DNA of 64,000 nucleotides from Larix kaempferi (lineage: Eukaryota; Streptophyta; Pinopsida; Pinales; Pinaceae). The first letter of the stretch is position 1. The number at the start of each line of letters is the position of its first letter. The notes under the pieces were generated by a model. It was not told the origin of the DNA, did no database searches, and saw only the letters and a list, made by a program, of their open reading frames with translations. Positions 35,430-47,464 of the stretch are shown piece by piece. The translations under genes were made by a program, and so were the position numbers. Where the stretch lies: the NCBI GenBank assembly GCA_027924585.1, contig BSBM01000608.1, positions 8,062,501 through 8,126,500 on the forward strand. Reading direction: 5' to 3'.

Positions 35430-36050
35430 AATGACTTCCGCAACTGCGGAAGCATTCGGCGAATTGCCCCGAAATTGCAGAAACATTCCGCGAGTTTTTC
35501 CGCAACGCGAAGGAGTTTGGGAAATCGCCCCGAAATTTGCGGAAGGAATTCTCTTCCGAAATTGCGGAAGGAATTCCCTTCCGAAATGTGCGGAAGGATT
35601 CCGCGAGTTGTCCCGCAACGCGAAAAAAAATTCAGCGAAATGCTCCGAAAAAGCTGAAAATTTTCTAAGTGTCGGCGTCGAAAGGAATTTTCGGAAGGAA
35701 TTCTCTTCCGAAATTGCGGAAGGAATTCTCTTCCGAAATTTCGGAAGAATTCTGCGAATCGCTCCGAAACGCGGGAGAGTTTGGTGAGTCGTTCCGAAGT
35801 TGCGGAAGACTTCGGCGAATCGTTCCGAAATTGCGGAAGGCTTCCACGAACCTCTCCGAAATTTCGGAAGCGTCCGACGAACCGCCCCACAACAGAGGCG
35901 AGCCGAGAGTCACCCCGCAATTGCGGAAGGCCACAGCCAATCGCCCCGCTATTGCGGAAGCGTTCGGCGAACTGCTCCGCAATTGCGGAAGCGTTCGACG
36001 TACTGCTCCGCAATTGCGGAAGCCGCCGCCGAACCGCCCCGCAGACCAAA
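35430..36050. repeat. Array of palindromic GCGGAA units, 31-bp period
   Basis: About twenty units built round CCGAAATTGCGG or CCGCAATTGCGG. Where clearest the period is exactly 31 bp (35946, 35977, 36008). CCGCAATTGCGG (35977-35988, 36008-36019) and TTCCGAAATTTCGGAA (35731-35746) are perfect palindromes. All six frames are largely open here, and since 31 is not a multiple of three the open frames (up to 231 codons on minus) are not real proteins. Confidence 0.85.
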
Positions 36051-36059
36051 ACTTGATTT

Positions 36060-39000
36060 TTTGATAGCAGGAGCATCCGGACTCAGAATGCGATGATTCC
36101 TGTGGGGCTCGGAGGCCATTGACGAAGGCCATGAAAGAACCAGTGAAGACCCCAAGCCCATTACACTCCGATTTGACAGAAAATGGATAATAGTGACTTT
36201 TGAAGGACGGAGTCCCGAGGCTTGACAGAAGGTCGGTTTGAGCTGAAATTGATATGAGGCGGCCATGAAGCAGGTACAATGTTAAGTTCAGAATCTTTGA
36301 GCCAAACTCTAAAGGATGTGGAGTCAGGGTGAGCAAGAAGGCCAAAAAGCACTGTTCCGGGCCACTTTTTCGGGATTTTGAAAAGCTGGTGGATAGTAAA
36401 AGTGACCCTAGACGTGGGAATCAGAAATTTTACTGAACTAGACATTTCATATCCTCATTAAGACGGACAGTTTTCGTTAGACGAAGATTTTCCAGAAATG
36501 CACCGTTTGGGAGATAGCCATTTTTGGCCCAAAATTTGGAATTTTGAAAAAATGTGAAAAGTGAGAAGTAGTAAAACCCAGAAATTCATAGAAGATGAAT
36601 GGTGCATTGGAATTGAAATCCGGGAATTGCTGAGTGTTCCTTGTTATATGGACTAACTTCGCCCGATAGATAAGTTTTTGTGATTCCTCATAGATTTTCT
36701 TCCAGAGGTGGCTAAAGTTGGCATTCTGGACCAAAATGCAACTGTTTAAAATGTGCAGAATTGGAGTGAAAGTTGTCATTTTTTAAGAGATGCAGTTTCC
36801 GCACCTGATGTCGGAATGGAGCATGAAGATAGGCAGTGGAAAGCTTGTTCAGCAGGGAACAATGATGCATGACCAGAGTTTGAATGAAGTCTACATATAT
36901 CAGAGATATTTAGTGCAGAAGAGTGCCAGCGGCTGTTTTGACCAACAAATTTTGTTGTCAATATGGGCAATTTTTACAATTGCATGATATGGAAGAGGAA
37001 TTCCATGTTACGAGGAGGGATCGAAAAGGGAAGAATTCTTTAAACCTCTTTTTGTTATCATACTTATAATTATGAAAATTTTCATATGGCATAAAAATGT
37101 TAAAAATGTAAGGGATTACATAGATGCATATGCACTAGATGACATCTTAACAAACATTGCATAGTACATATGGAAATGCTTGTGCAAAAATGGGATATTG
37201 CATATTGGTAGAATAATGAAGTCTGCATATGCAATGAACCACTAATGGAGAATATTGTGGTTGATAATCACTATTGATGTTGGTATTGGTTGTAGGACCA
37301 AAGATAACAAAGAGCATGGCTAAATGTGCTGAGGATGTTGTTGCATGAAGCCAACAACCTTATGCAGAAAGGACGGTGCAACAAATCTATGATCATAAAT
37401 TTGGCAAAAGGACTGAGTAGCCTTGGTAAGAGGCCAATTGATCAGGTAACATCAAGCGATGTTAATGGTAACCATGCAGGTAATGATTATTGGTGCCAAA
37501 TTGCATGAACGTTGAAAGAGGATTTGGTAAGATCTCTTCCACTATGTTTGAGCTATGTTGAGTTAGTTGCATATGATATTGAATACTGATTGGGATTGTT
37601 AACCTACCAAGCTTGGTGGGGTGTGGGTAAGTGAAGGAAATGATCCTTACACCCTATGACTGTTTAGAAATCTCAATGCATTCATATGAATTTATATCAT
37701 GCCATGTGTATGTTGGTTATGTGCCTAATAACCAAAGCAAGTGAGGACTGGTGATCCTGATTATGGTAATACAAGTTATATGAGATAGTCATGTTTCGAT
37801 CATAATAGGCTTGAATGCATAGTACTCATGAAATAATGCAAGATAGCATTGAGTAGATGTGCAATAAGAGATTTTATAAATCTTGTGATGCATTGTATGA
37901 ATGCATAGGGATGATGCATATGTTATTGCAAAAGAAATAATGAATGAAATGATGAATTGATGATAATTCTAGGATCATTTCATGGACTGTTATGAGTGCA
38001 GAATAGTAAATGCATGAAGAGCCCAATCATGGTAATTGATGAATTGATGAATTGTGATAATGATGCATATATAGAAGTGTATATATTTTGTCGCATTTCA
38101 AATATTAACAGCTGAAGGTGTTTTGAATTATTGAGTGTTATAATTCTGAGATCACTTTAGTGACTGTTGTGGCAATGAAATGATAATATGCATAGATACT
38201 CACGACATGTTTGGCTGATTGAAGTTTTAGTTTTCGGTAGGAAGGTCTTACATATGGCTATGAGGATAAGTCCATAGTAGAGACCGGGATCTAACACATG
38301 CATAAGCCAAGGGTTATGAGAAGGTTCTCATGGTTGAGAGCTCTAAGTTCTGTTAATAAGAACAGTTGTAAATATCAGATTTGTAAATGTTTCGGATTTG
38401 AAATTTTACTAATAATTGCTAATGACTGTTTGGCTTATATGAAAATGTGTCAGGAGAACATGTTGTAAGTAGATGCTCATGTATGGCAGCAGGCATAAGA
38501 CCATAACGGGCAGAGTGGTATCACTTACAGGAGCCAAACAATATGAGGATAGCCTCATGGATAAGAAAGCCAATTTCTGTAGTAGACAGAGTTGCAAATT
38601 CATATTGAATTTAATTATTAGTGCCATGGATTGGTTATGGAACAATCGGATTTGAATTGTATTGATTAAATGTTGCTAACTGTTTGGCTGTTCAATAAGT
38701 GTGCCAGGAAGACACATTGCAGTAAGACCATGAGAGTGGACCTGCAGAAGCCAAACTTCATGGGAAGAGATTCCATGATTTGAAAATGGGTTTCAGGTGA
38801 AATGCCATAAGACATTATTAATGTCTCATCTGCACTACATGATTGGTAAACAATATGAGTGGGATGGTGAAGATTATGTCAGTAAGACATATGAAGGTTA
38901 TGTAACATCAAAAGGAATTGGGATGGAAAACCGAGGGACTGTCAACTCAGAGAAGGAGCCTCCATTCCTCATTAAAGAAGAGAAATAACCTCTGCAAAAT

Positions 39001-39750
39001 GGATAAGTTTTCCATAAACCCTGAATGATATATATATCTAATTTAGAGTTAATATGCAGAGCATGTTTTGATTTTATTTCCATCATGAAAGACTGCTTGA
39101 AGTATGATTAGGACCTTCATAGTTCACATCAGTAAGGAGTGCACGCCTTTCTGGTGCTGAGTTATGTTAGGGATGCCAATATTGACTACACCTTAAGGGA
39201 ATGGACGCATTCCTGGTGTTTCAAGGTTGGATAGTGGATGTTACGAAATATGTTTACAGTTCTAAAGTAGCAATACTAATGAGCTTGCTATCCATTTTGT
39301 GTTGACAGATTATACATATGAAATTCAGTGCTACACATTAAAGGGAAAAGTAAAGAAAAGAATACTCAAGAGGACTGTATGAACAGTGGTAACCCTTGTG
39401 TAGGGTGAGTGGGTATCATGGGGTCATGATAGCCTGCAGTTAAGAAAGTCACCTAAAGAATTCCTTAATGGAACCGCCGGCTTACATAAGAGAAGAAGTG
39501 CCACCCCTGTGTGGGTGAAGAATTGTTATGCGCATTGAGGGATTGTGATACATGTTAAAGGTTGATGCAAGCCTAAGGCAGAGTAATGGAGCCTTGACCT
39601 GTAATGGTCGGTGGCGTAGTTACCTTCCATTGGCCGATGACCCAGACGTATGTGCTGGCTCGGAAATGGAGAGGGCCAACCAGGTATGGGACTGGTTGGG
39701 CACCACCAAATGCTTGGTAAACCCAGTCGGCGTGAAGGAGTACTGGTAGG
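36060..39750 (+). other. E3 interior without recognisable genes
   Basis: Moderately AT-rich, with only short frames and no conserved motif. Some sequence is loosely repeated ('actgtttggctg/tt', 'gtgtcaggagaac/gtgccaggaagac' near 38420 and 38680). It has the look of a long untranslated leader or of unrelated filler DNA carried by the element. Confidence 0.5.
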
Positions 39751-39754
39751 GCAT

Positions 39755-40195
39755 TAATTATTTGATGATTTGGAACAGCCTGTGTGCTGGCCAAACATCT
39801 TAGTCCGCAGGAGGATCCCAAGGCTTATAAAGTAAAAGCAGGACCTTGTGGACCAGAGAAGAAATGCACCATACAGATAAGTATTCAATTTCGTTTATTT
39901 CTTGTTTGGAATAATAAAGATTACAAGTATAAGTCTTGTAACAGTGAGCTGATGCATTATTGTTTCTTGTTGGAAACCTTGGTCATACAGGAAGCAAGGA
40001 CCCTGAAAGAACTATAAATTGCTTGGTAAATCCAGAGAGTGGCTGGTTGGGCCAGAATTATTGATGATTTGGAGCAGCCTGCGTGCTGGCCAAACATGCG
40101 AATTATTGATGATTTGGAGCAGCTTGCGTGCTGGCCAAACATACAAGACTATTAGATGTTGAGGGGCAGCCTGCGCGCTGGCCAAACACCCAAAT
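39755..40195. repeat. ~49-bp repeat in E3
   Basis: 'gatgatttggagcagcctgc' plus 'gtgctggccaaacat' occurs near 39762, 40062, 40111 and, partly, 40160. The middle two are a clean tandem pair. Confidence 0.75.
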
Positions 40196-41083
40196 CCATA
40201 GGCGGTTCCAAGGCTTGTAAAGCAAAGAAGGAACCTATGGAATAAAGTGAAGACATCTAGTGCAGATAAGTATTTGGTTATCTTGTAATTTCTTGCTTAT
40301 GAATATACATGTGTATATGATTTGGTTATGATTTCCTATGAAAATAAACTAAACATGTGAATTAATTCAATGTTTGAGTGTAGGTATTGCTGGAAGCAAT
40401 GACTATGAAGGCATCTCAAGGATGAGAGTGGCCATGTAAGCACCCTAAAGAGATCAGCATGAGCAGTAATGGAAGATGGGGCTAGTAGAACTGTGTGAGT
40501 CCTAGCAGCCAAGAGTTAGACCAACCAAGTGGAGGAACTCCATGGTTGAGAGGTCTGGAATAGACCATAGACACTATGTGTCATAGCCAAGAGAGGGGCA
40601 GGTCGAGCATTCACGTGAAGTGAAAGAGGACAGGAGCATGAAAACCACAATGGTGGTGTGGGTTCCAAAATGGAACAAAACTAAGAGGAGAAACTCTTAC
40701 TGCTCTCTCTTTTTCCTTTTTATTGATGCATTTATAGAATTAGAAAATTGCTGAATGCATGCATGACTGAAATTAAAAGTGTGTTTACTTGATTAAAGTG
40801 AATTGTGAATGCTAATTAATGAATTTCTTGTGAATGGATGAACATGAAGGAATCCATGTGTATGTCAGGCAAGCATGAAAAGTGTGGAAGTCTCATGAGT
40901 AAAGCATGGACTATCCATGTCAGCTGGGGATAAACCATTGACTGATTTTTAATGTTTGGGTTATGCTTGGCCTAACGAGAATTGTAATGATGAATTTCAC
41001 AGGTGAAAATTGACTCAATTGGTTGCAGCTGGTGCAGGCAAGTGTGCTAGTGAGCAAAGTGTGGTCAGCTATTTCCATTGACC

Positions 41084-41548
41084 ATGGAGGCAGACCAAGG
41101 GCTATTAGAATTGGCTGGAATTCTTCTTCAAACAATTGCCAAGACCCAAGAAAATCTTGGAGAGATGCTCAAGATGCAAAAGCAGCAGAACGAGATGAAC
41201 CACAAGGTCTTGCAGGACACTCTTCGTCTGCAGAGAGAGGTAAAAAGCATTATGAAAGCAATCAGCAAGGGAGAGAAAAGTGGATCAATGAAGAAGCATT
41301 CATCCAATCGTCCGGTTAAGAAACGCTCCAGGTGGAAAGACTCAAAGGAAATTGAGCAGGCAAATATGAAGCAACCAGTGAAGTGTTGGAAGTGTGGAGG
41401 GCATCATTGCCTCCGTAACTGCCCAACAAGAGAACCTCAAGAGGATAAAAGCCATAAAGTTTTCAGAATTATGGATGAGCTAGAAGATCCGAATCAGCAG
41501 GAGCAGCTCGTGAAGATCAAAGGACTTGGTCCTAAAAGTTCAAAGTAA
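41084..41548 (+). CDS. E3 coiled-coil/zinc-knuckle protein (154 aa)
   Basis: I chose the ATG at 41084 because of its strong context (ACCATGG); the frame is also open upstream from a TTG at 41078. Residues ~1-75 are helical and rich in L, Q, K and E (ILLQTIAKTQENLGEMLKMQ, LRLQREVKSIMKA), likely a coiled coil. A basic stretch follows (KKHSSNRPVKKRSRWK). Then CWKCGGHHCLRNC at about residues 104-116 is a Gag-type zinc knuckle with one residue fewer than CX2CX4HX4C (CX2CX3HX4C). This suggests an RNA-binding nucleocapsid-like protein, possibly for packaging element RNA. It is intact, only about 120 bp from the polypurine tract, and the only credible gene in E3. The unusual 3' position suggests expression from a spliced transcript; an acceptor-like TTGCAG lies near 41024-41029. 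Function is inferred from the motif only. Confidence 0.65.
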   Translation: MEADQGLLELAGILLQTIAKTQENLGEMLKMQKQQNEMNHKVLQDTLRLQREVKSIMKAISKGEKSGSMKKHSSNRPVKKRSRWKDSKEIEQANMKQPVKCWKCGGHHCLRNCPTREPQEDKSHKVFRIMDELEDPNQQEQLVKIKGLGPKSSK

Positions 41549-41665
41549 AGGATAGAATGCAGGGCAGATCTGCAAAGTTTTTGAAGTTTTGGACATGTGT
41601 AAACTGTATATGTATGCCGAAGTCTTGGAACACCGAGGACGGTGTTGTTCTAAGGGGGAGGGGAA

Positions 41666-43046
41666 TGTAATACCCCCAATTCGACCCTTAGGATATATTA
41701 TCCTTTAATGTAAATAATGTGTACATGTGATGTATGTTTTCCTAGCGTGGAGCTCAAGGCCAAGGCCCCGCTAGTGAAAGCCCGAATTTTGATTTAAAAA
41801 GGCAAGCATTGATATGTTGATACCATGTGCTCTTAAGCCATGGAAATCGTAATACGATGTAATTAAACATCATGCAATATAAATACCAAAAACTGGCTAC
41901 GGAGGCAACGAATGAGAAGGGGCCACGTGTATCCACTAGGGAGTGGTGAGGGGGCTATGGGACTAAACCATAGGTTGCCATATGTTTTTATGAGAACCCA
42001 TTTGACCTTTCTAGATGACATTTATTCCTGTTGTAAGAGAGTGGTTGAAGAATTAAGTCAATGACTTTAATGGAGCATGGGCAGCCTTGAAATTCCTATG
42101 GGTAGGTATGGGCTCTGTTGACTTGTCCCATAAGTCACTCAAACTCATGGGAGGGGGCTTCATTCTCATTCCCATTCCATTGTGGAAGTACCTAGCTTCA
42201 TTCTCCATCCAAAACGAGCTCCCAACAGTGAGAAAACCAGAAATCGCGAATTGGAATGAACCCACGTTTTGGGAAGCCAAAAATGCCCAGAATGGGTATT
42301 GGACAGTGAAATCCAATGGGCGATCCGTTGGTATGGGCCTTGGGGCAAATTTGGGAGCATTAGCTACCCCAAAATCCATGGGAGAACCCAGTTTTAACTG
42401 CCCAGACAATCAGTGACGGATTTGGGTTATTTGCTGAATAGAGCTGTGAGAAATCCGATTGTGGATGTATGAATAGAGGATGGGATTGCTGAGTCTAGCT
42501 GGAAGGGTATGTGGCTCTGGGATTGAGCTCAGTGGACTAGCATCCTCCTCCATTTCCCATTGCATGCTTGAAAAAAACCCAACTGTGTGTTGACTTAGCA
42601 TGGTTGTCTGAGTGAAATCCTGACTGTGAGTGAGCCATCTAATTCCTCCTTAGTGGATACACAGCCCAGCTCGGGGGTGATCTCTCAGCTGAAAGAATAC
42701 AGGCTGGACAGAGATCTATGGTTGGGTGGAACGTTGCTCTCACGTAGCCAGTCGTTTGAGCCATTACAATTCGAGATAAGTATTCTTGCAATTGAATTAT
42801 GTTAATTCTATGCTCTGCAAATATTTTAATTAATGACTGATGTTTATATGATTGAACGCATGATGAATCTGTGTGCATATGTCGTGTTTAAATCCGCTGT
42901 GTTTTATTGAAGTTTACATCTGTATAGCGAAGTTTTAATTATTACAGATTTATGAGTAGAAATATTGGGGGCTAAGTTTACAAAGGCCCGGTGTGTTGTT
43001 AATGTTTCCTTCCCTGCATTTGATGGTAGGCGAAGGGGACATTACA
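41666..43046 (+). repeat. E3 3' LTR (1,381 bp)
   Basis: Copy of 33686-35065 with about 20-25 substitutions and a one-base insertion near 42576. Followed directly by the ctaca target copy. Confidence 0.93.
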
Positions 43047-43726
43047 CTACAGGTGTAGATCACTCAGCTTGAGCAAACCTCACAATTTTACTCAAAGAAT
43101 TGCAGAGAATAAGAAGAAGAAGAATTGAATCAATATTCACACATGAAACTCAAAGAAGTGGAAACAATGTTGTAATCATGTTCATCAGCTGTAAGCTAAA
43201 AAAAATGTCAGAGTACAATACAATGAATTCGAATGCCTCAAAGGTGATTCGAATTGTCCTCAAGGTGCGGCTTGGACAACATAGGAGACATCACCCAATC
43301 AGTGGTAGTAGTCACAAATAGTCAAATGTCAGTCAATGTGAGTCTAATGTGTCTAACTGAACAAAGTGAGCACAAATGTAGGGAAGAAGACTCCAAGGAT
43401 GGCGCATGAGGACTGTCAGTAGTCAAGTGGCACTCTGATACAGACAATTAGAAGCTACATGCAGTTAAACTTAGCAATAAATGCATGAACTAAGAAATCA
43501 ATGCAATAATTGACTGTTGGAATCCAAGAGGGTGTAGTAGGGTGCATTTGTCATCCAGATGATGAAAACAAGGTGCACTAGGCAGGTAGGAGGGCTGTTG
43601 ATGGCTAAAAACAGGATATAGGGGGATGAAAATAAGCTCTAGGTGTTGAAGAGACTACCATTATGATGAATGGATGCATGCAGAATGCATGCAAATACAA
43701 ATGATGATGGTGAGAATATTCTAACA
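43047..43726 (-). repeat. Copia 3' LTR, main part
   Basis: Matches 47465-48138. The missing outer 14 bp of this LTR lie at 33672-33685, on the other side of E3. It is preceded on the minus strand by a polypurine tract (ggcttgcggggggtg, about 43724-43738). Confidence 0.9.
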
Positions 43727-43809
43727 CCCCCCGCAAGCCACACTATGAGGAAGTAACTAAAACATTAGGGCCCTAGTAACTGAGACCAAAGGTCACCCCG
43801 TACAACAAT

Positions 43810-45640
43810 CTAAATAAATAAAGTGAGGAAAGAGGAAAAACCCAGTGGGAAGAAACCCCCCCCCAAAAAATAGACTATAAGATGATAATGTAGCATGGCA
43901 TCACTCACCCCAAGAAGGGATCGAAGGTAAGTGAATCTCTTCACTGAGAAAAACTTAGTGAAGATATATGAAATCTGCTCTTCTTCATGGAAGTAGAGCA
44001 GTGTGATGGTACTGTCATGCACCAATCCTCGGATGTAATGCATGTGTATCCCAATATGTTTGGTTCTCTGTCTCAGAACCAGATCTGTAGAAATCCCGAT
44101 AGCACTCTGATTGTCACAATAGATAACTAGTGGAGTACTGAAGTGGATCCCAAACTCTGACAAGATGCCCCGCAACCAGATGCACTGTGTGGCTACATTC
44201 ACTACACCTCTATACTCGGCCTCAGCTGAAGAAAAAGCTAAAGCAGTCTGCTTTTTTCTCGACCAATAGATAGGTCCAGATATAATCATGAAAACAAAAC
44301 CAGATGTTGACTTCCAATGTGAGATATCTCTAGCCCAATCAGAGTATGTATACCCAACTAGGTTCAAAGGAGACCCAGCTACATAGTGAAGACCATGTGT
44401 CTTCGTCCCTTGCACATAATGCAAGATCCTCTTTGCTGCCTTCCATTGAAGGTCACGAGGCTCCTGCATGTATCTGGAAACAACACTAACTGCATAGGAT
44501 AGATCAGGTCGAGTGTGTGTAAGAAACAAAAGACTCCCAATCAACTTCCGATACAAAGTACTATCGACCAAAGGTGTAGAAGAACCATCCTCAAGGCTGA
44601 TCCCTGAAATAAAGGGGAATGATATTGGATTGCATTCGCTCATATGAAACCTGTCAAGTAGATCTGATGCATATTTGGACGGTACAACTCTGATTCCTGA
44701 ATCACTCTGAGTGACTTCAAGACCAAGAAACTATTTTAGCAGTCTGAGATCTGACATAGAGAAGGAGTTGTGCAAAGCAGTTTTGATAGATCTAATGCAA
44801 GAAGAATTGATCTTGTAATCAACAAATCATCAACATAAAGAACAATAAGGAGTAGGGAGTTACCATCATGTCTCGTGTAGACATTCGAATATGATTTTCA
44901 CCTCTTAAAATCTTGTGACAGTAAGAAGGAGTCCATCTTTGCATACCAAGCTCTAGGAGCTTGGTTGAGCCCATACAAGGAATTCCTCAATCTGCACACT
45001 AGAGAAGGATCGTCAATATACCCTATAGGTTGCTTCATGTATATCTCCTCCTCTAGATATCCATGAAGGAAAGCACTCTTGACATCCACGTGATGCACTT
45101 CCAAGTGCTTGGATGCAACAAGAGAAAGAACAAGACGGATGGAATCCATCTTAGCAACAGGAGCGAATGTCCTAGAATAGTCAATCCCGTGAACTTGGGA
45201 GAAACCCCTTGCAACCAATCGAGCCTTATACTTGCTTGAGACTCCATATGAGTCCATCTTTGTTCTGTATATCCACTTGCATTGAACAAGCTTCCTCCCA
45301 GGAGGGAGAGAAACAAGCTCTCAAGTTTCATTTCTTTGAAGAGATTGATACTCTTCATCCATAGCAGTTATCCATCTTGGATCTTGTGAGGCCTCAAAGA
45401 ATGTTTTTGGATTTGATCCAATCATAAGAAAGCATCTCTCAGTAAGAAATGGATCTGTTGGAGAGAGGACAACTCTTGTATCTTGAAAATCAGATCTAGT
45501 TTTTCTTAGATCTAGAGAATCTCCAACAAGATCAATGGTGGAAACAGGAGTAGTGGTGGCCCATCTAGCAATAGGAACTGAATATTTAGGTGCTATATCT
45601 TCAGGTTCTTGTGGATCTAGATCTAGCATTGGCTCTTCAT
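43810..45640 (-). pseudogene. Copia reverse transcriptase and RNase H
   Basis: RT: WITAMDEEYQSL, CKWIYRTK, YKARLVARGFSQVHGIDY, FAPVAKMDSIRLVLSL, VHHVDVKSAFLHGYLEEEIYM, CRLRNSLYGLNQAPRAWY, then LYVDDLLI, with codons for the YVDD box intact at 44826-44837. Stops or frame breaks lie near 45320, 44898 and 44760. RNase H (44643-43810) is complete and open: YSDWARD, SSAEAEYR and CDNQSA carry the acidic residues, then TKHIGIHMHYIR. The enzyme would copy element RNA in a virus-like particle. This copy cannot make a full polyprotein. Confidence 0.88.
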
Positions 45641-46607
45641 GACTTCTTGAAGTTTTTTTGTGAATATTCTCCTTCTCAACCTTATGCTTTGGACGCTTGT
45701 CAATCAAGCAACTTTTACAGGTGCCTTTATCAAGTTTGATGTTGGGTAGGCCTTCAACCATTTTCTGATTTTGCATTTTGTGCAAATACTTGTAGTTGAG
45801 ATGCCCAAATCTGTCATGCCAAAGTCTACTCCCCTCATTAGCATGTGTGAGCAATGCACTCGGTTTTGAGTAAGGTAGAAAGTGAGAAAACTCATAGATT
45901 TTCGAATGATGATCAGCAATACCTTTTGCTATGATGTTTCTAGTGGAGATCTCTTGGATCTCAACCTCATTAGGAGTGAAGATGACCTTCTTGGGTACTC
46001 CTGTATGAGTCATTTGGTAGATAGAAAGTAGATTTGTTGCAAGAGTAGGAACATAGAGTACATCACTGAAATACCCATGCTCAATGTTGATCCTTCCAAT
46101 CCCCTCAAAGGAGACCTCAGAATCATTTCCCATCAAGATTGAAGGGCCAACTGTGGATTCGAAATCAGAGAAGATATTCTTGTGAAAAGACATGTGTCTT
46201 GATGCTCCAGAATCAATGATGAATGAGGATTCATTGGATGTACCATCCATGAGAGCATGGCACCTCTCCTTGTCCTCATCTTTTGGATCAACTTTTCTTC
46301 TAGCATTCGCTGGTACTGGAAGGATTTTCTTTTCCATTAGCTGTGCCATCATATCTATTGTTTTCTTCATACAAGCACTCTTAGGATGGAATCCCTTGTT
46401 GCAATAGGGGAATTTGCTCTTCTCCTTTTGAGATTGCTTGCTTCTCTTGGAATTCGAATCCCCTTCTGAATGATAGGGAGCCTCTCTTGGATTATGCTCA
46501 TTCGACTTTCTCTCTTTAACTTTTTGCTTCCCTTTGGCATTCGCATTCTTCCCTTCAGCAACTTGAAGAGTTGAATCCAATCTTGGTTTGATCACTCCCA
46601 TATGCAC
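45320..46607 (-). pseudogene. Copia protease and pre-integrase, integrase core deleted
   Basis: An open frame of about 428 codons. A zinc-knuckle remnant (FPYCNKGFHPKSAC, with its first Cys replaced by Phe) is followed by the protease motif FIIDSGASRHMS and the GAG-pre-integrase region (LWHDRFGHLNYKYLHKMQ, CKSCLIDKRPKH). Directly after KVEKENIHKK (about 45655) the frame jumps to the region linking integrase and RT (SHEEPMLDLDPQEPED, then DPRWITAMDEEY). The whole DDE catalytic core is missing, yet the frame is kept. Either this is an in-frame deletion carried by a lineage of defective elements, or it is particular to this copy. Confidence 0.85.
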
Positions 46608-47161
46608 TAGTTTGTCTCTTTTGAGAGAGACTGTATGAAGGCTTTAAGAGTGGGAATCTTCCAATTTGGAATGGATATCTTCGCTGACTGGAAGGTGGAG
46701 ACAAATATTGAGTAATCAGCCCCCAATTTTGAGAGAATGGAAAGGATAAGATGCTTCTCTTCTTTCTCTATTCCCTATGACTTCAACTGTGAAATCAGAT
46801 ATTTGAACTTGGTGAAGAAATCATTGATTGAGTCGAAACTACTGGGGCTAAAAAATATAAGCTCATTTCCCAATTGGTGACCCTTCAAATCATCTTTCTT
46901 CCCAAACAAAGATTCGATCTTTTCCCAAACTGCTTTAGGAGTCTTGGGATCAATGACATGAAAATGTAGATCATCGAAAATACTGAGGAGTAGCAATCCA
47001 ACTGCTTCATCGAGTTTATCAATATACTTTGATTTCTCTACTACTCCAATGGGCTCAACTGCAGTACCATACAACACTCTAGAAAGACTTTTGGACATCA
47101 TGAAGATGTTCATCTTGGACTTCCATTCGAAATAGTTGAAGGAGGTGAGCTTGAGATCCAT
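46608..47161 (-). pseudogene. Copia gag remnant
   Basis: It starts at the ATG at 47161-47159 (MDLKLTSFNYFEWKSKMNIF), the usual copia Gag opening, and continues with AVWEKIESLFGKKDDLKGHQLGNEL and DFFTKFKYLISQL. An in-frame TAG near 46775 and a one-base loss in an A run near 46620 separate it from the next frame. Confidence 0.85.
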
Positions 47162-47452
47162 AGTAGATGTAGAATTCGAAACTGTTGAAGATGGAATAAC
47201 CTGCAATAAAATAAGCAAATTTTGATGGAGATTTGTCGCAGAGTCTAAAGAAAACTACTTTAGGACAATGAGAACATGTGACTGGATCCTTCACACCTTT
47301 CTAGACCTCAATGGATTGCTCCAATGAATTCAATGCAATGGCACCAGGATTTGTTGTGGAAATCCAAAGGCTTCTAGTGCTCAACTGAAAAACAATTGTT
47401 CAATAAATTATTGCAACTATTGCAATAGCTGCAATTCAAATAGCTCTATCAA

Positions 47453-47464
47453 GCTCTGATACCA
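47453..47464 (-). promoter_or_regulatory. Copia primer-binding site
   Basis: On the minus strand TGGTATCAGAGC follows the 5' LTR end AATATCACA with no gap: a perfect initiator tRNA-Met complement. Confidence 0.88.

Larger units (their letters stand above)
33686..43046 (+). mobile_element. E3: 9.4-kb non-autonomous LTR element
   Basis: LTRs 33686-35065 and 41666-43046 (1,380 and 1,381 bp), with the exact target duplication ctaca at 33681-33685 and 43047-43051 inside the copia 3' LTR. A primer site follows the 5' LTR and a polypurine tract (taagggggaggggaa, 41651-41665) precedes the 3' LTR. The LTRs differ at roughly 20-25 positions by my count, so this is the youngest layer of the nest. The 6.6-kb interior has no RT, RNase H, protease or integrase. 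It has one intact zinc-knuckle ORF at its 3' end and two tandem arrays. Confidence 0.93.

Noticed and set aside
35430-36050. CRISPR-like regular spacing
   Set aside because: Repeats are degenerate, palindromic and contiguous with no unique spacers; the context is a plant retroelement.
35381-36345. Long open frames on both strands (up to 231 codons) in the E3 palindrome array
   Set aside because: The repeat has few stop codons in any frame and a 31-bp period, so each unit shifts frame. Openness in all frames is a by-product, not coding.
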